Part shown: positions 1 through 9,088 of the stretch, in pieces | Numbering within the stretch: position 1 is the first letter of the stretch | Layout of the letters: the number at the start of each line of letters is the position of its first letter | Assembly: GCF_008630535.1 (NCBI RefSeq) | Contig: NZ_VWPH01000002.1 | Location: 186,001 to 250,000 of the forward strand | Reading direction: 5' to 3' | DNA: 64,000 nucleotides | Source of the DNA: Saccharopolyspora hirsuta | GTDB lineage: Bacteria; Actinomycetota; Actinomycetes; Mycobacteriales; Pseudonocardiaceae | Program-made: the position numbers and the translations under genes | The notes under the pieces: model-generated | Databases searched by the model: none | The model's input: the letters and a program-made list of their open reading frames with translations, nothing else | Told to the model about the DNA's origin: nothing

Positions 1-188
1 ACGACGCGGCGCTGGCGGCGGGCCGCTACCTGTGCAGCGCGGGCGGCGACCTGCGCGACGTGGACGTGTTCTGGAACGCGCTGCTGACCTACAACCAGAG
101 CCGCAGCTACGGGCAGGAGGTCCTGGACTGGGCCGACCACTACGGCAGGTCCAGCCACGACATCCCCGCCGTCGCCAGCGGCAGCTGA
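1..188 (+). CDS. Lytic murein transglycosylase, C-terminal end (partial)
   Basis: Only the last 61 codons are in the window; the reading frame enters from the left edge and ends at a TGA at 186-188. The visible protein has the pattern seen at the end of the SLT domains of the two complete neighbours at 758 and 7335: DAALAAGRYLCSAGGDLRD, then a W-NALLTYNQS-YGQEVL-W stretch. By homology it cleaves peptidoglycan glycan strands outside the membrane. The catalytic Glu would lie upstream of the window, so activity cannot be judged. Its tail ends soon after the domain, unlike the long Pro-rich tail of the third paralogue. Confidence 0.8.
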   Translation, partial: DAALAAGRYLCSAGGDLRDVDVFWNALLTYNQSRSYGQEVLDWADHYGRSSHDIPAVASGS

Positions 189-220
189 TCCCGCCGTCCG
201 CGGGGGAGTGCGATTTCAGT

Positions 221-469
221 GAGGTTTTTCCAGCCTCGTTCTGCGTGGCGGTGCGGGTGGCGGAACCTCAGCGCCCGCCTGGCTGTGGGTGCCCTGACTG
301 ATGTATGTCCGATACACGGCGTCAGGGCCGTCCTCGCCAGGCGGACGCTGAGAACCCGCGGCGGTGCGAGTTGCGGGGGGTGGGTTATGCGCCTGCGGCG
401 CATGCGGCACCTGCCGATCGGTGCCGGTCGCCCTTCGCGGCTGCGGTCCACAGACAGGGATGAACAAGT
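221..469 (+). repeat. Structured intergenic element, copy 1
   Basis: This 249-bp element begins GAGGTTTTTCC and ends near GGGATGAACAAG. It is nearly identical to the copies at 5104, 51568 and 61858 (minus). Inside, an outer helix pairs CTCAGCG and CCGCCTGG with CCAGGCGG and CGCTGAG. Nested within it, GCCCTGAC pairs with GTCAGGGC and encloses TGTAT/ATACA. A further hairpin, ATGCGCC/GGCGCAT, follows. The left flank is CGATTTCAGT. The right flank starts TTCAATGGAAATC and forms an 11-bp stem with GATTTCCATTG (471-481 with 490-500). I see no convincing ORF in it. It occupies most of the gene-free stretch 189-757. Confidence 0.85.
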
Positions 470-574
470 TCAATGGAAATCGGAGGTCTGATTTCCATTG
501 AAATCGCGGGAGTTCCGCGCAGCCCGGACGACCTGTCCGCATGCTCCGGCGTGTCGTCGCCCGACACGCCGTGA

Positions 575-640
575 GATCGCAGTTTCAATTGAAACTGCGA
601 TCCGCCGTGCGTGGACTCCGCAGTTTCAGTTGAAACTGCG
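575..640. repeat. Paired palindromes, apparently an unoccupied element target
   Basis: A perfect 28-bp palindrome lies at 575-602 (centre CAATTG within AGTTTCAATTGAAACT). A 22-bp palindrome at 619-640 (CGCAGTTTCAGT/TGAAACTGCG) follows after a 16-bp spacer. The same two-palindrome arrangement flanks the element at 51568, where the first palindrome is split at TTTCAGT. This site therefore looks like the same locus type without an insertion. Just upstream, CGGCGTGTC (547-555) pairs with GACACGCCG (563-571), a hairpin also found after copy 2 at 5411-5437. The function of these palindromes is unknown. Confidence 0.75.
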
Positions 641-757
641 GTTGCCCGCGGCGCGGGGAGCGGTGGCGGTGGGGTGATCGGCCGGTGGCCCGGGGATGGC
701 CGGAAGGCATCGTTCGGAGGCTGGATGGTCCGGCCTACTGTTGAGTAGCCTGTCCGG

Positions 758-1585
758 GTGATCAGGACCACTTCCGACGTGTTCGCCGCCCTCGGGCGGT
801 TGGCCACCGCGTTCGGGCTGCTCGCCGCGATGGTCGTCGGGGTCGGCCTGATCAACGTCCTCGGCGCACCGCCGTCCGCGCCGTGGGCGGGACCGCCGGT
901 GGAGCGGGAACCCGAGCCCGCACCGGTGCTGCCGGGCTCGACCGCACCGCCGGTGGAGGAGCCGCTGCCGCAGGCCATCCCGGGCGTCGACCCGGGCCAG
1001 CTCGAACCGGGCGCGGACCCGGTGCGCAAGTGGGCCGACGAGGTGGCGACGGTGGTGGACATCCCGGCGCGCGCGATCGTCTCCTACGTCAACGCCGACC
1101 TGGCGATGCGCCAGTACCAGCCGGGCTGCCGGATCTCCTGGGCGACGCTGGCGGGCATCGGGCGCGTCGAGTCCAACCACGGCCGCTTCGCCGGGCGGAT
1201 CCTGCGCGAGGACGGCCGACCGTCCAGCCCGATCATCGGCGTGCCGCTCAACGGCGCGCCCGGCATCCGCGAGATCCCGGACACCGACGGCGGCCTGCTC
1301 GACGGCGACCCGGTGCACGACCGGGCGGTCGGTCCGATGCAGTTCATCCCGTCGACCTGGCGGAAGTGGGCCACCGACGGCAGCGGCGACGGGATCGGCG
1401 ACCCGCAGAACCTGGACGACGCCGCGGTGTCCGCCGCCCGCTACCTCTGCGCCGGTGGCCGCGACATGACCACCGGCGCGGGCTGGTGGGCCGGGGTGAT
1501 GTCCTACAACAACTCGGTGGAGTACGCCCAGAAGGTCTTCGCCCTCGCCGAGTCCTACGCCGAAGCGGGCAACCGCCGCCGCTGA
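758..1585 (+). CDS. Lytic murein transglycosylase (SLT/MltB-type), membrane-anchored
   Basis: This 275-aa protein cleaves the MurNAc-GlcNAc bond of peptidoglycan outside the cell membrane. A hydrophobic segment at about residues 10-36 acts as signal or anchor, followed by a Pro/Glu-rich linker to about residue 85 and the catalytic domain from about 90 to 270. The likely acid/base is E138 in GRVESNHG. VGPMQFIPSTWRKW at 191-204 and the following DGSGDGIGDPQN are typical of the family. It lies between the truncated paralogue at the window start and the VOC gene, and is transcribed alone after a 570-bp repeat-filled gap. The GTG start at 758 directly precedes the basic N-terminus MIRTTSD. Confidence 0.88.
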   Translation: MIRTTSDVFAALGRLATAFGLLAAMVVGVGLINVLGAPPSAPWAGPPVEREPEPAPVLPGSTAPPVEEPLPQAIPGVDPGQLEPGADPVRKWADEVATVVDIPARAIVSYVNADLAMRQYQPGCRISWATLAGIGRVESNHGRFAGRILREDGRPSSPIIGVPLNGAPGIREIPDTDGGLLDGDPVHDRAVGPMQFIPSTWRKWATDGSGDGIGDPQNLDDAAVSAARYLCAGGRDMTTGAGWWAGVMSYNNSVEYAQKVFALAESYAEAGNRRR

Positions 1586-1602
1586 GCCCCTACGCTCGGG
1601 AG

Positions 1603-1968
1603 ATGCTGAGCATCGGAACGATCGTGCTGGGAGCGGCCGACGTCCACCGCGCCGCGGCCTTCTGGGGGCAGGCCCTGGGGTACGTCCCCCGGGACGAGAT
1701 CGAGGAGGACTGGGCGGTGCTGGTCCCCGCGAGCGGAACGGGCCCCGGTCTGGCGCTCGGGCTCAGCGACACCCCCGTCCAGGACCACCCGCGCGTCCAC
1801 CTGGACCTCTACGCCCGCGACGCCGCGGACCAGGCCGCCGAGGTCGAGCGGCTGGTCGCGCTCGGCGCCGAGCGCGTGGCGTGGGACAGCTACCCGGACG
1901 ACCCCGACTTCGTCGTGCTCGCGGACACCGAGGGCAACCGGTTCTGCGTCATCGACACCGGCCGCTGA
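1603..1968 (+). CDS. VOC/glyoxalase-fold family protein
   Basis: This 121-aa protein has one vicinal-oxygen-chelate half-domain. The N-terminal beta-alpha unit TIVLGAADVHRAAAFWGQALGY and the ending ADTEGNRFCVIDTG are characteristic. Metal-ligand positions are incomplete, so this could be an enzyme, a resistance protein or a binding-only protein, and the substrate cannot be told. The ATG at 1603 follows the stop of the transglycosylase by 17 nt. GGGAG immediately precedes the ATG, too close for a normal ribosome site, so translation may depend on the upstream gene. Confidence 0.8.
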   Translation: MLSIGTIVLGAADVHRAAAFWGQALGYVPRDEIEEDWAVLVPASGTGPGLALGLSDTPVQDHPRVHLDLYARDAADQAAEVERLVALGAERVAWDSYPDDPDFVVLADTEGNRFCVIDTGR

Positions 1969-2025
1969 GCTCAGCGCCGGGCTGGCGATGTCTTGGTGTG
2001 GGGGTTGTTTGGCAGCTCATGTGCC

Positions 2026-2065
2026 GTGAGCACTTTGTGGGGCTATGGCCCCGGAAAGTACTCGC
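2026..2065. terminator. Imperfect hairpin between convergent genes (GTGAG family)
   Basis: GTGAGCACTTT-GT-GGGGC pairs imperfectly with GCCCC-GG-AAAGTACTCGC around a TAT loop. It lies between the VOC gene and the convergent TPR gene, so it could end transcription in both directions. Its GTGAG outer arm matches the stronger hairpins at 16188, 35081, 41620, 49239 and 56664. This member has decayed pairings and no T-tract. Confidence 0.45.
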
Positions 2066-2090
2066 GGGCCTCTACCGGCCGCGGCCGAGC

Positions 2091-2465
2091 TCAGCTGCGG
2101 GTGGCGATGTGCGCGTTGATCTCGCCGAGCGCTTCCTGGTAGGCCGGTGACGGGTGCATCATCGCGGCCAGCCTGAGCTGGGCCCGCGCCTCGTGGAGCC
2201 GTCCCAACCGCTGCAGGGTGCGGCCCAGCACCAGCCGCGCGTAGTGGTCGGACGGGTCGAACTCCAGCACCCGCAGGAAGGCGCGCTCCGCGCGGCGCAG
2301 CTGGGCGGAGAAGTAGTACGCGCGGCCGAGGAGCAACTGGACGCTCGGCTTGTCGGCGTCGACGTCGAGCACCGGCTCGAGGACGCGGAGCGCCTCGAGC
2401 GGACGGCGTTGCGCGAGCAGTTCCTCCGCCCGGCGGAACGCTTCGACGGTGCCTTCGGTCGTCAT
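2091..2465 (-). CDS. Tetratricopeptide-repeat protein
   Basis: This 124-aa cytoplasmic protein consists of about three TPR-like helical pairs: AEELLAQRRPLEALRVLEPVL, then VQLLLGRAYYFSAQLRRAERAFLRVLEFDP, then ARLVLGRTLQRLGRLHEARAQLRLAAM. It has no signal peptide or catalytic motif, so a protein-binding role is the most that can be inferred. The ATG at 2465 is chosen because homologous sequence begins just after it; upstream codons are Arg/Pro-rich and look non-coding. It is divergent from eno, with 274 bp between the two starts. Confidence 0.8.
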   Translation of the reverse strand: MTTEGTVEAFRRAEELLAQRRPLEALRVLEPVLDVDADKPSVQLLLGRAYYFSAQLRRAERAFLRVLEFDPSDHYARLVLGRTLQRLGRLHEARAQLRLAAMMHPSPAYQEALGEINAHIATRS

Positions 2466-2715
2466 GGCGGGCACAACGTTACGTGCCGATCCGGTGTTCC
2501 GATGCGTCCGACCGGATGGTCTTCGGGGGTCGCGCAGGGCGAACGGCGGACGAACGGCGGGTGGCCGGACGGGGGCGAAACGGGCACCTCGATCGCGAGG
2601 CGTGCGAGTCTCCGGCGGCCGTGCTACCGGCCCGGTTAGGCTCGTAGGCGGTCGTCGGGCGTTCGGCCGGTTTCGCCGCGCGCGGGAACGCCGGGGCGGC
2701 CCGCTTCGTCCATAG

Positions 2716-4026
<1,311 letters not shown>

Positions 4027-4029
4027 GCC

Positions 4030-4563
4030 ATGCCGGTCGGGCGCGCATCGGACCCGCGGCGGCGCCGCCAGGGGGAGACCCCGGCGCAGCGCCGGGCCGA
4101 GCGCGCCCGCCGCAAGACCGGCACGACGTCGGGCAAGCGGCCGGGGCGGCAGCCGTCGTCCCGGCCCCGCCCGAGGTCGAGCACCGGGGGTGCGTTCAAG
4201 CTCTCCTCGACCCGGCGGGCCGCTGGCCTGGCGATGCTGTTCTGTGTGATGGCGCTGAGCGTTTCGGTGCCGCTGCGCACCTACCTGAGCCAGCGCGCCG
4301 AGCTGAACGCGCAGGAGCAGCAGCGGGCCGAGCTGACGCAGCAGGTCAGCGAACTGGAGAAGCGCAAGGAGGAGCTCTCCGACCCGGCCCAGCTGGAGGC
4401 CGAGGCGCGGGCCCGGCTCGGTTACGTCCGACCCGGCGAGACGCCTTACATCGTGGAGGTGCCCACGGCACCGGCCGCGCCGCCGCCTCCCGCGGAGTCC
4501 GCCGACGACGGGCTGCCGTGGTACGAAGAGCTCTGGAACTCGGTCATGGGGAAGGAATCTTGA
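4030..4563 (+). CDS. ftsB: FtsB/DivIC-family septum formation initiator
   Basis: This 177-aa single-pass membrane protein is predicted to join the divisome with FtsQ/FtsL. Residues 1-60 are a basic Arg/Pro-rich cytoplasmic tail, a transmembrane helix spans about 60-85 (GLAMLFCVMALSVSVPLRTYL), and a coiled coil follows at about 87-125 (AELNAQEQQRAELTQQVSEL). The LGYVRPGE segment is typical of the family. It ends in an acidic, Pro-rich tail. The gene starts 3 nt after eno and overlaps the next start codon, so it is co-transcribed and probably translationally coupled. Confidence 0.9.
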   Translation: MPVGRASDPRRRRQGETPAQRRAERARRKTGTTSGKRPGRQPSSRPRPRSSTGGAFKLSSTRRAAGLAMLFCVMALSVSVPLRTYLSQRAELNAQEQQRAELTQQVSELEKRKEELSDPAQLEAEARARLGYVRPGETPYIVEVPTAPAAPPPPAESADDGLPWYEELWNSVMGKES

Positions 4564-5066
4564 CGTTGAACTCGGGTGCGCCGGTGATCAGCGACGCCGA
4601 TCGGGAATGCGTCCGCCGGCAGCTCGGCCGTCCGCCGCGCGGCCTGCGCGCGATCGCGGCGCGCGACGCGGCCGGTGAGCCGACGGTGGTGCAGACCTGG
4701 CCGCGGCTGGAGGACGGCACCCCCTTCCCGACCCTGTACTACCTGACCGCGCCGCAGCTGGTCTCGCACGCCTCGACCTTCGAGGCGGAGGGCCTGATGC
4801 GCGAGATGCAGGACCGCCTGGCCACCGACGAGGACCTGGCGGCCCGGTACCGCCGGGCCCACGAGTCCTACCTGGCGGAGCGCGACGAGCTGGAGTCCCT
4901 GGGCACCGACGTCAGCGCGGGCGGCATGCCGGACCGCGTGAAGTGCCTGCACGTCCACATCGCCCACGCCCTGGCCAAGGGCCCCGGGGTGAACCCCTTC
5001 GGCGACGAGGCGATCGACCTGATCGCCGACCGCTGGCCGGAGCACCGCTACCTCCTCAACCGCTGA
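4560..5066 (+). CDS. DUF501-family protein
   Basis: This 168-aa protein of unknown function belongs to DUF501, as judged by VRRQLGRPPRGLRAIAARDA, the GTPFPTLYYLTAPQLV stretch and the C-terminal RVKCLHVHIAHALAKG-NPFGDEA block, whose conserved Cys and His residues suggest metal binding. I place the start at TTG 4560, which overlaps the ftsB stop (TTGA) and has GGAAGGA just upstream; an internal GTG at 4584 is possible. In other actinobacteria the following gene is ppx, but here about 4 kb containing a repeat element, an acyl-CoA dehydrogenase and a transglycosylase intervene. Confidence 0.88.
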   Translation: MTLNSGAPVISDADRECVRRQLGRPPRGLRAIAARDAAGEPTVVQTWPRLEDGTPFPTLYYLTAPQLVSHASTFEAEGLMREMQDRLATDEDLAARYRRAHESYLAERDELESLGTDVSAGGMPDRVKCLHVHIAHALAKGPGVNPFGDEAIDLIADRWPEHRYLLNR

Positions 5067-5103
5067 CACCGGCGGACGGCCTCCGCGGAGGCGCGATTTC
5101 AAT

Positions 5104-5354
5104 GGGGTTTTTCCAGCCTCGTTCTGAGTGGCGGTGCCGGTGGCGGAACCTCAGCGTCCGCCTGGACTCCGGGTGCCCTGACTTATGTATTGCCCGATAC
5201 ACGGCGTCAGGGCCGTCCTCGCCAGGCGAACGCTGAGAACCCGCGGCGGTACCGGTTGCGAGGGTGGGCTATGCGCCTGGCGGCGCATGCGACACCTGCC
5301 GATCGGTGCCGGTCGCCCTTCGCGGCTGCGGTCCACGGGCAGGATGAAAAAGGC
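5104..5354 (+). repeat. Structured intergenic element, copy 2
   Basis: This 251-bp element runs from GGGGTTTTTCC to GATGAAAAAGGC. Its ends form a poor inverted repeat (GAG/GGG plus a T5 run against the complement of the A5 run). The outer helix has CTCAGCGTCCGCCTGG against CCAGGCGAACGCTGAG. The inner helix is GCCCTGAC/GTCAGGGC around TGTAT/ATACA, with CGGC kept on the 3' side. TCAAT occurs at both junctions (5099-5103 and 5355-5359), consistent with a short target duplication inside GCGATTTCAATGGAAATC. It fills most of 5067-5489 together with the palindromes that follow. Confidence 0.85.
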
Positions 5355-5355
5355 T

Positions 5356-5489
5356 CAATGGAAATCGCGTGTCCGATTTCCATTGAAATCGCGGGGGTCG
5401 TCCACCGGTGTCGGCGTGTCAGGTCCCGACACGCCGACGATCCGCGAGTTCCCTTGAAGTCGGACGTCTGATTTCCATTGAAATCGCGT
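5356..5489. repeat. Palindrome cluster downstream of element copy 2
   Basis: CAATGGAAATC (5356-5366) pairs with GATTTCCATTG (5375-5385). A second hairpin follows, TCGGCGTGTC (5411-5420) with GACACGCCGA (5428-5437). A decayed repeat of the first palindrome then reaches the end of the acyl-CoA dehydrogenase gene (GATTTCCATTGAAATCGCG to about 5488). The same order (element, ATTTCCATTGAAAT hairpin, CGGCGTGTC hairpin, further palindrome) occurs after copy 1, so the whole cluster is a composite repeat. It may also terminate the convergent genes on both sides. Confidence 0.7.
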
Positions 5490-7103
5490 TCAGCGGGTCG
5501 GGGCGATGCGGTCGACCAGGGTGCGGGCGCCGGGGATCGGGGTCGAGCCGAAGGTGCGGCCCGCGTCGGCGAGCCTGGTGGCCGCGAACGCCTCCGCGAC
5601 GTGGGTCGGGGCGCAGCGGAGCAGGAGCGACGACTGCAGGGTCAGGGCCAGGAGTTCGGCCAGGGCTCGGGCCCTCTCCGGCGCGGGGGAGTCCAGTTCC
5701 GCCCGGAGCCGGTGCAGGGCCGCGTCGTAGTGGGCGTTCGCGCCCGCCGCCGCGTCCAGCTCCGCGACCAGGACGTCCTTTGTGGACGGTTGTTTCGCCA
5801 GGGCGCGCAGGAGGTCGAGGGCGGTGACGTTGCCCGAGCCCTCCCAGATCGACATCAGCGGCGCCTCGCGGTACAGGCGGGGCATGCCGGACTCCTCGAC
5901 GTAACCGTTGCCGCCCAGGCATTCCAGCGCTTCCGCCACCACCGCGGGGGCGCGCTTGCAGACGTAGAACTTCGCCGCCGGGAGCGCCAGGCGCAACAGG
6001 TCGTGCTCGCCCTGCTCCACCGCAGCGGCCAGGCGCATCGCCAGCGTGGTCGCCGCTTCGGACTCCAGCGCCAGGTCGGCCAGCACGTTCTGCATCAGCG
6101 GTAGGTCCACCAGGCGCTCGCCGAAGGCGCTTCGGTGCTGCACGTGGTGGGCCGCCTCGGACAGCGCGACGCGGATGTTCGCCGCCGAGCCCAGCACGCA
6201 GTCCAGCCTGGTCATCGACACCATCTCGATGATGCAGCGGACGCCGCGCCCCTCCTCGCCGATCAGGTGGCCGATCGCCCCGGTGTACTCGATCTCCGCC
6301 GACGCGTTGGACTTGTTGCCCAGCTTGTCCTTGAGCCGCTGCACCCGGATCTCGTTGCGGCTGCCGTCCGGCAGCACCCGCGGCACCAGGAAGCAGCTCA
6401 GCCCGCCGGGCGCCTGCGCCAGGGTGAGGAACAGGTCGTTCATCGGTGCCGAGGTGAACCACTTGTGCCCGACCAGCCGGTAGCTGCCGTCGGCGAGCGG
6501 TTCGGCGGTCGTGGTGTTGGCGCGCACGTCCGAGCCGCCCTGCTTCTCGGTCATCGACATCCCGGCCAGCAGCGCGGTCTTCTCCGCGGGCGGGCGCAGC
6601 CCGAAGTCGTACTCCGTGGCGGCGAGCTTCGGCACGTGCTGGGCGGCCAGCTCGGGGTTGTAGCGCAGCGCGGGCACCGCCGAGTACGTCATCGAGATCG
6701 GGCAGCTGTGCCCCGGCTCCACCTGCGACCACAGGTAGAAGCCCGCCGCGCGCCGCAGGTGCGCGCCGGGTCCGCGCGTCCACGGCGCGGCGTGCAGGCC
6801 GTGCTCGACGGCGCGCGACATCAGCCAGTGCCAGGACGGGTGGAACTCGACCTCGTCGATCCGGTTGCCGTAGCGGTCGTGCGTGCGCAGCTGCGGCGGG
6901 TGCTCGTTGGCGAGGCGGCCGTGCTCGCGGGCCTCCGCCGAACCGGCCTCCTCGGCCAGCGCGGTCAGGTCCCCGACGGCGTAGCGGGTCAGCGCCGAGC
7001 CCAGCGCGGGGTCGCAGGCCAGCGGGTCGAATCCGGACAGCGGTGGTGGCTGGTTGGTCACCCGGTGGGTGCCGAACACGCGGGGCTCGTCGGTGAGCGT
7101 CAT
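5490..7103 (-). CDS. AidB-like acyl-CoA dehydrogenase family flavoprotein
   Basis: This 537-aa protein belongs to the large AidB-type branch of acyl-CoA dehydrogenases, which bind FAD and in Escherichia coli are induced by alkylating agents. The N-terminal THRVTNQPPPLSGFDPLACD is a hallmark of AidB rather than of beta-oxidation enzymes. CPISMTYSAVPALRY, MTEKQGGSDVRANTT and the C-terminal ALECLGGNGYVEESG helices fit the acyl-CoA dehydrogenase fold. The ATG at 7103 is followed directly by this motif. It is transcribed alone and divergently from the transglycosylase gene. A catabolic isovaleryl-CoA-like role remains possible. Confidence 0.88.
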   Translation of the reverse strand: MTLTDEPRVFGTHRVTNQPPPLSGFDPLACDPALGSALTRYAVGDLTALAEEAGSAEAREHGRLANEHPPQLRTHDRYGNRIDEVEFHPSWHWLMSRAVEHGLHAAPWTRGPGAHLRRAAGFYLWSQVEPGHSCPISMTYSAVPALRYNPELAAQHVPKLAATEYDFGLRPPAEKTALLAGMSMTEKQGGSDVRANTTTAEPLADGSYRLVGHKWFTSAPMNDLFLTLAQAPGGLSCFLVPRVLPDGSRNEIRVQRLKDKLGNKSNASAEIEYTGAIGHLIGEEGRGVRCIIEMVSMTRLDCVLGSAANIRVALSEAAHHVQHRSAFGERLVDLPLMQNVLADLALESEAATTLAMRLAAAVEQGEHDLLRLALPAAKFYVCKRAPAVVAEALECLGGNGYVEESGMPRLYREAPLMSIWEGSGNVTALDLLRALAKQPSTKDVLVAELDAAAGANAHYDAALHRLRAELDSPAPERARALAELLALTLQSSLLLRCAPTHVAEAFAATRLADAGRTFGSTPIPGARTLVDRIAPTR

Positions 7104-7118
7104 GCCCGGAGCGTAGGC

Positions 7119-7143
7119 AGCTCCCGCCCGTCCGGCGGGAGCT
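7119..7143. other. 10-bp perfect hairpin upstream of the acyl-CoA dehydrogenase
   Basis: AGCTCCCGCC pairs exactly with GGCGGGAGCT around a 5-nt loop (7119-7128 with 7134-7143). It lies just upstream of the minus-strand start at 7103 in a divergent intergenic region, so it would be in the leader or act as a protein-binding site; a terminator is unlikely here. Confidence 0.4.
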
Positions 7144-7334
7144 CGGCGGACCGCACCGCCCGGACGGAGCAGCGCCAGCCCTCCGAGCTGGCGCTACCCG
7201 CCGCTGTCCTGTTCGAGACCGGCCAGTCGTCCGGGTGACGTGTCGGCCCGCCATCCGGCGATCGTCCACCCGGTGGTGTATCCAGGAGGCCATTCGTTTT
7301 TCGGGGTTGGCGGTCCACGTCGGGGGATGGACTA

Positions 7335-9008
7335 GTGACGGCTCGCAGCAAGCGCCACGGCAAGCACATGTGGAAGACGGCTCCGCGGTTCGGCGGGGTG
7401 GCGGGGCACCGGGCGCGGAGGTGGGTCGCGGTCACCGCGCTGACCCCGGCGCTGCTGCTCCCGCTGACGCTGGTCGGAGCGTCGAGCTCCTTCCTGGCGG
7501 CGCCGCAGGGCCCGCCGCGGTCGGATCCGCGCGAGCTGGGCGTCACCGGGCACCTGCCGCAGGCCCCGCAACCCGGCCAAGAGCTGCTCGGGCAGGCCGG
7601 TGATCCGCGCGAGCTGGCGGAGGGCGCCGAACGGCCGATCGAGCTGCCCACCGGGGCGCTCGGCATTCCCGAGGTCGCGCTGACCGCCTACCGCCAGGCC
7701 GCGGACGCGGCGAACGAGCGCAACCCGAACTGCGGGCTGCACTGGTCGGTGCTGGCGTCGATCGGCCGCATCGAATCGGGGCACGCGCGCTCCGGCAGCG
7801 TCGACCTGCTGGGCACCACGGTCCGCGCCATCCTCGGCCCCCGGCTGTCCGGCGGCCCGGGGGTCGCGGCGATCCCGGACACCGACGGCGGCACGTTCGA
7901 CGGCGACCCGGTGTGGGACCGCGCGGTCGGGCCGATGCAGTTCATCCCGTCGACCTGGCGGAAGTTCGCGGTGGACGGCAACGCCGACGGCGCGGCCAGC
8001 CCGCACAACATCCACGACGCGGCGGCCGCCGCGGGCCAGTACCTCTGCAGCGGTGCCGGTGACCTGCGCGAACCGCGCGACCTGGCGGCGGCGGTGTTCC
8101 GCTACAACCACTCCGAGAGCTACGTGCGCACGGTGCTGATCTGGGCGGCCGCCTACGCGAAGGGCGTGACGCCGACGCCGACGGAGCTGGCGCCCGAGGT
8201 CGACGACGTGCTCGCCGGTGAGCGCCTGCCCGACGGCCCCGCGGTCCTGGCCATGCCCGCAGCACCGGTCGCCGCGCCACCGGCACCGGCCCCGCCGCCG
8301 TCCGCGCAGCCGGTCCCGTCCGGCGAGCCCCCGGCGCCGTCCGCGGAGGTGCCGCCGCAGCCCGGGGGAGCGCTGCCGCACCCCGGCGAGGTGAGCGTCG
8401 CACCGCCGACGATCCCGGAGCCGACGCCGCCGAACCTGACCCCGGGCCCGACCGCGCCCGGAACCTCCGCGCCGCCGTCGTCCGCCCCGTCCACGCCCGG
8501 GGCACCGCCGTCCACGACGGGTCCCGGAGTCCCGCCACCGCCGCCGCCCACCGGAACCCCGGGCACCCCGCCGCCCGAGGCGAAGCCGGAGCCCGGCGCT
8601 CCGTCGCCGACCCCAGCACCGCCGTCCACGACGCCTCCGCCGGAACCGGGCACCCCGTCGCCGACCCCGGCACCGCCCTCCGAGACGCCTCCGCCGGGGC
8701 CCGGCGCGCCGCCGTCGGAGACCCCTTCGGGCGTTGCGCCGACGCCACCGTCCGTCACCGCTCCGCCGGTGACGTTGCCCGAAACGGGGGACCCCGCTCC
8801 GGCGCCCGTCGAGGCGCTCGGAACCTGCGATCCGGCCGTGCTGGGCCGGGGCGAGTTCTCGCCCGAACAACCCGCTCCGGGCACCGCGATCGGGCCGGGC
8901 ACCGGCGATCCCTCAGCCCTCGTTCCGGGCCAGGAGGTCTACGTCCAGAACGGCGCTCCGGGCACCTTCGCGACCTGCACAACGGGAATTCCCACTCCTC
9001 CGCGCTGA
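7335..9008 (+). CDS. Lytic murein transglycosylase with long proline-rich tail
   Basis: This 557-aa exported peptidoglycan hydrolase has an N-terminal basic region and hydrophobic anchor at about residues 28-52. The SLT/MltB-type domain spans about 108-275, with likely catalytic E147 in GRIESGHA and RAVGPMQFIPSTW following. A tail of about 230 residues, rich in Pro, Ser and Thr, runs from about 290 to 520, and a short conserved-looking end contains two Cys. The tail probably spans the cell wall. GTG 7335 has GGGGGATGG upstream. The catalytic domain closely resembles the gene at 758, indicating duplication. It stands between the acyl-CoA dehydrogenase and ppx. Confidence 0.88.
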   Translation: MTARSKRHGKHMWKTAPRFGGVAGHRARRWVAVTALTPALLLPLTLVGASSSFLAAPQGPPRSDPRELGVTGHLPQAPQPGQELLGQAGDPRELAEGAERPIELPTGALGIPEVALTAYRQAADAANERNPNCGLHWSVLASIGRIESGHARSGSVDLLGTTVRAILGPRLSGGPGVAAIPDTDGGTFDGDPVWDRAVGPMQFIPSTWRKFAVDGNADGAASPHNIHDAAAAAGQYLCSGAGDLREPRDLAAAVFRYNHSESYVRTVLIWAAAYAKGVTPTPTELAPEVDDVLAGERLPDGPAVLAMPAAPVAAPPAPAPPPSAQPVPSGEPPAPSAEVPPQPGGALPHPGEVSVAPPTIPEPTPPNLTPGPTAPGTSAPPSSAPSTPGAPPSTTGPGVPPPPPPTGTPGTPPPEAKPEPGAPSPTPAPPSTTPPPEPGTPSPTPAPPSETPPPGPGAPPSETPSGVAPTPPSVTAPPVTLPETGDPAPAPVEALGTCDPAVLGRGEFSPEQPAPGTAIGPGTGDPSALVPGQEVYVQNGAPGTFATCTTGIPTPPR

Positions 9009-9088
9009 GCTCCGCAGGTCCTGCCGGGGCGGGTGGACCGGGGAAGTAGCGTGGACCTCGGGGCTGCGCCGAGCGGAGGAGGACTGGG

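Noticed and set aside
221..470. Short open frames inside the repeat elements, present in several copies
   Set aside because: They are Arg/Ala-rich, start and stop at different places in each copy, and the substitutions follow base-pairing rather than codons.
221..500. CRISPR array
   Set aside because: The repeats are long, widely separated and lie alone between genes; no regular spacer-repeat unit or cas gene is present.
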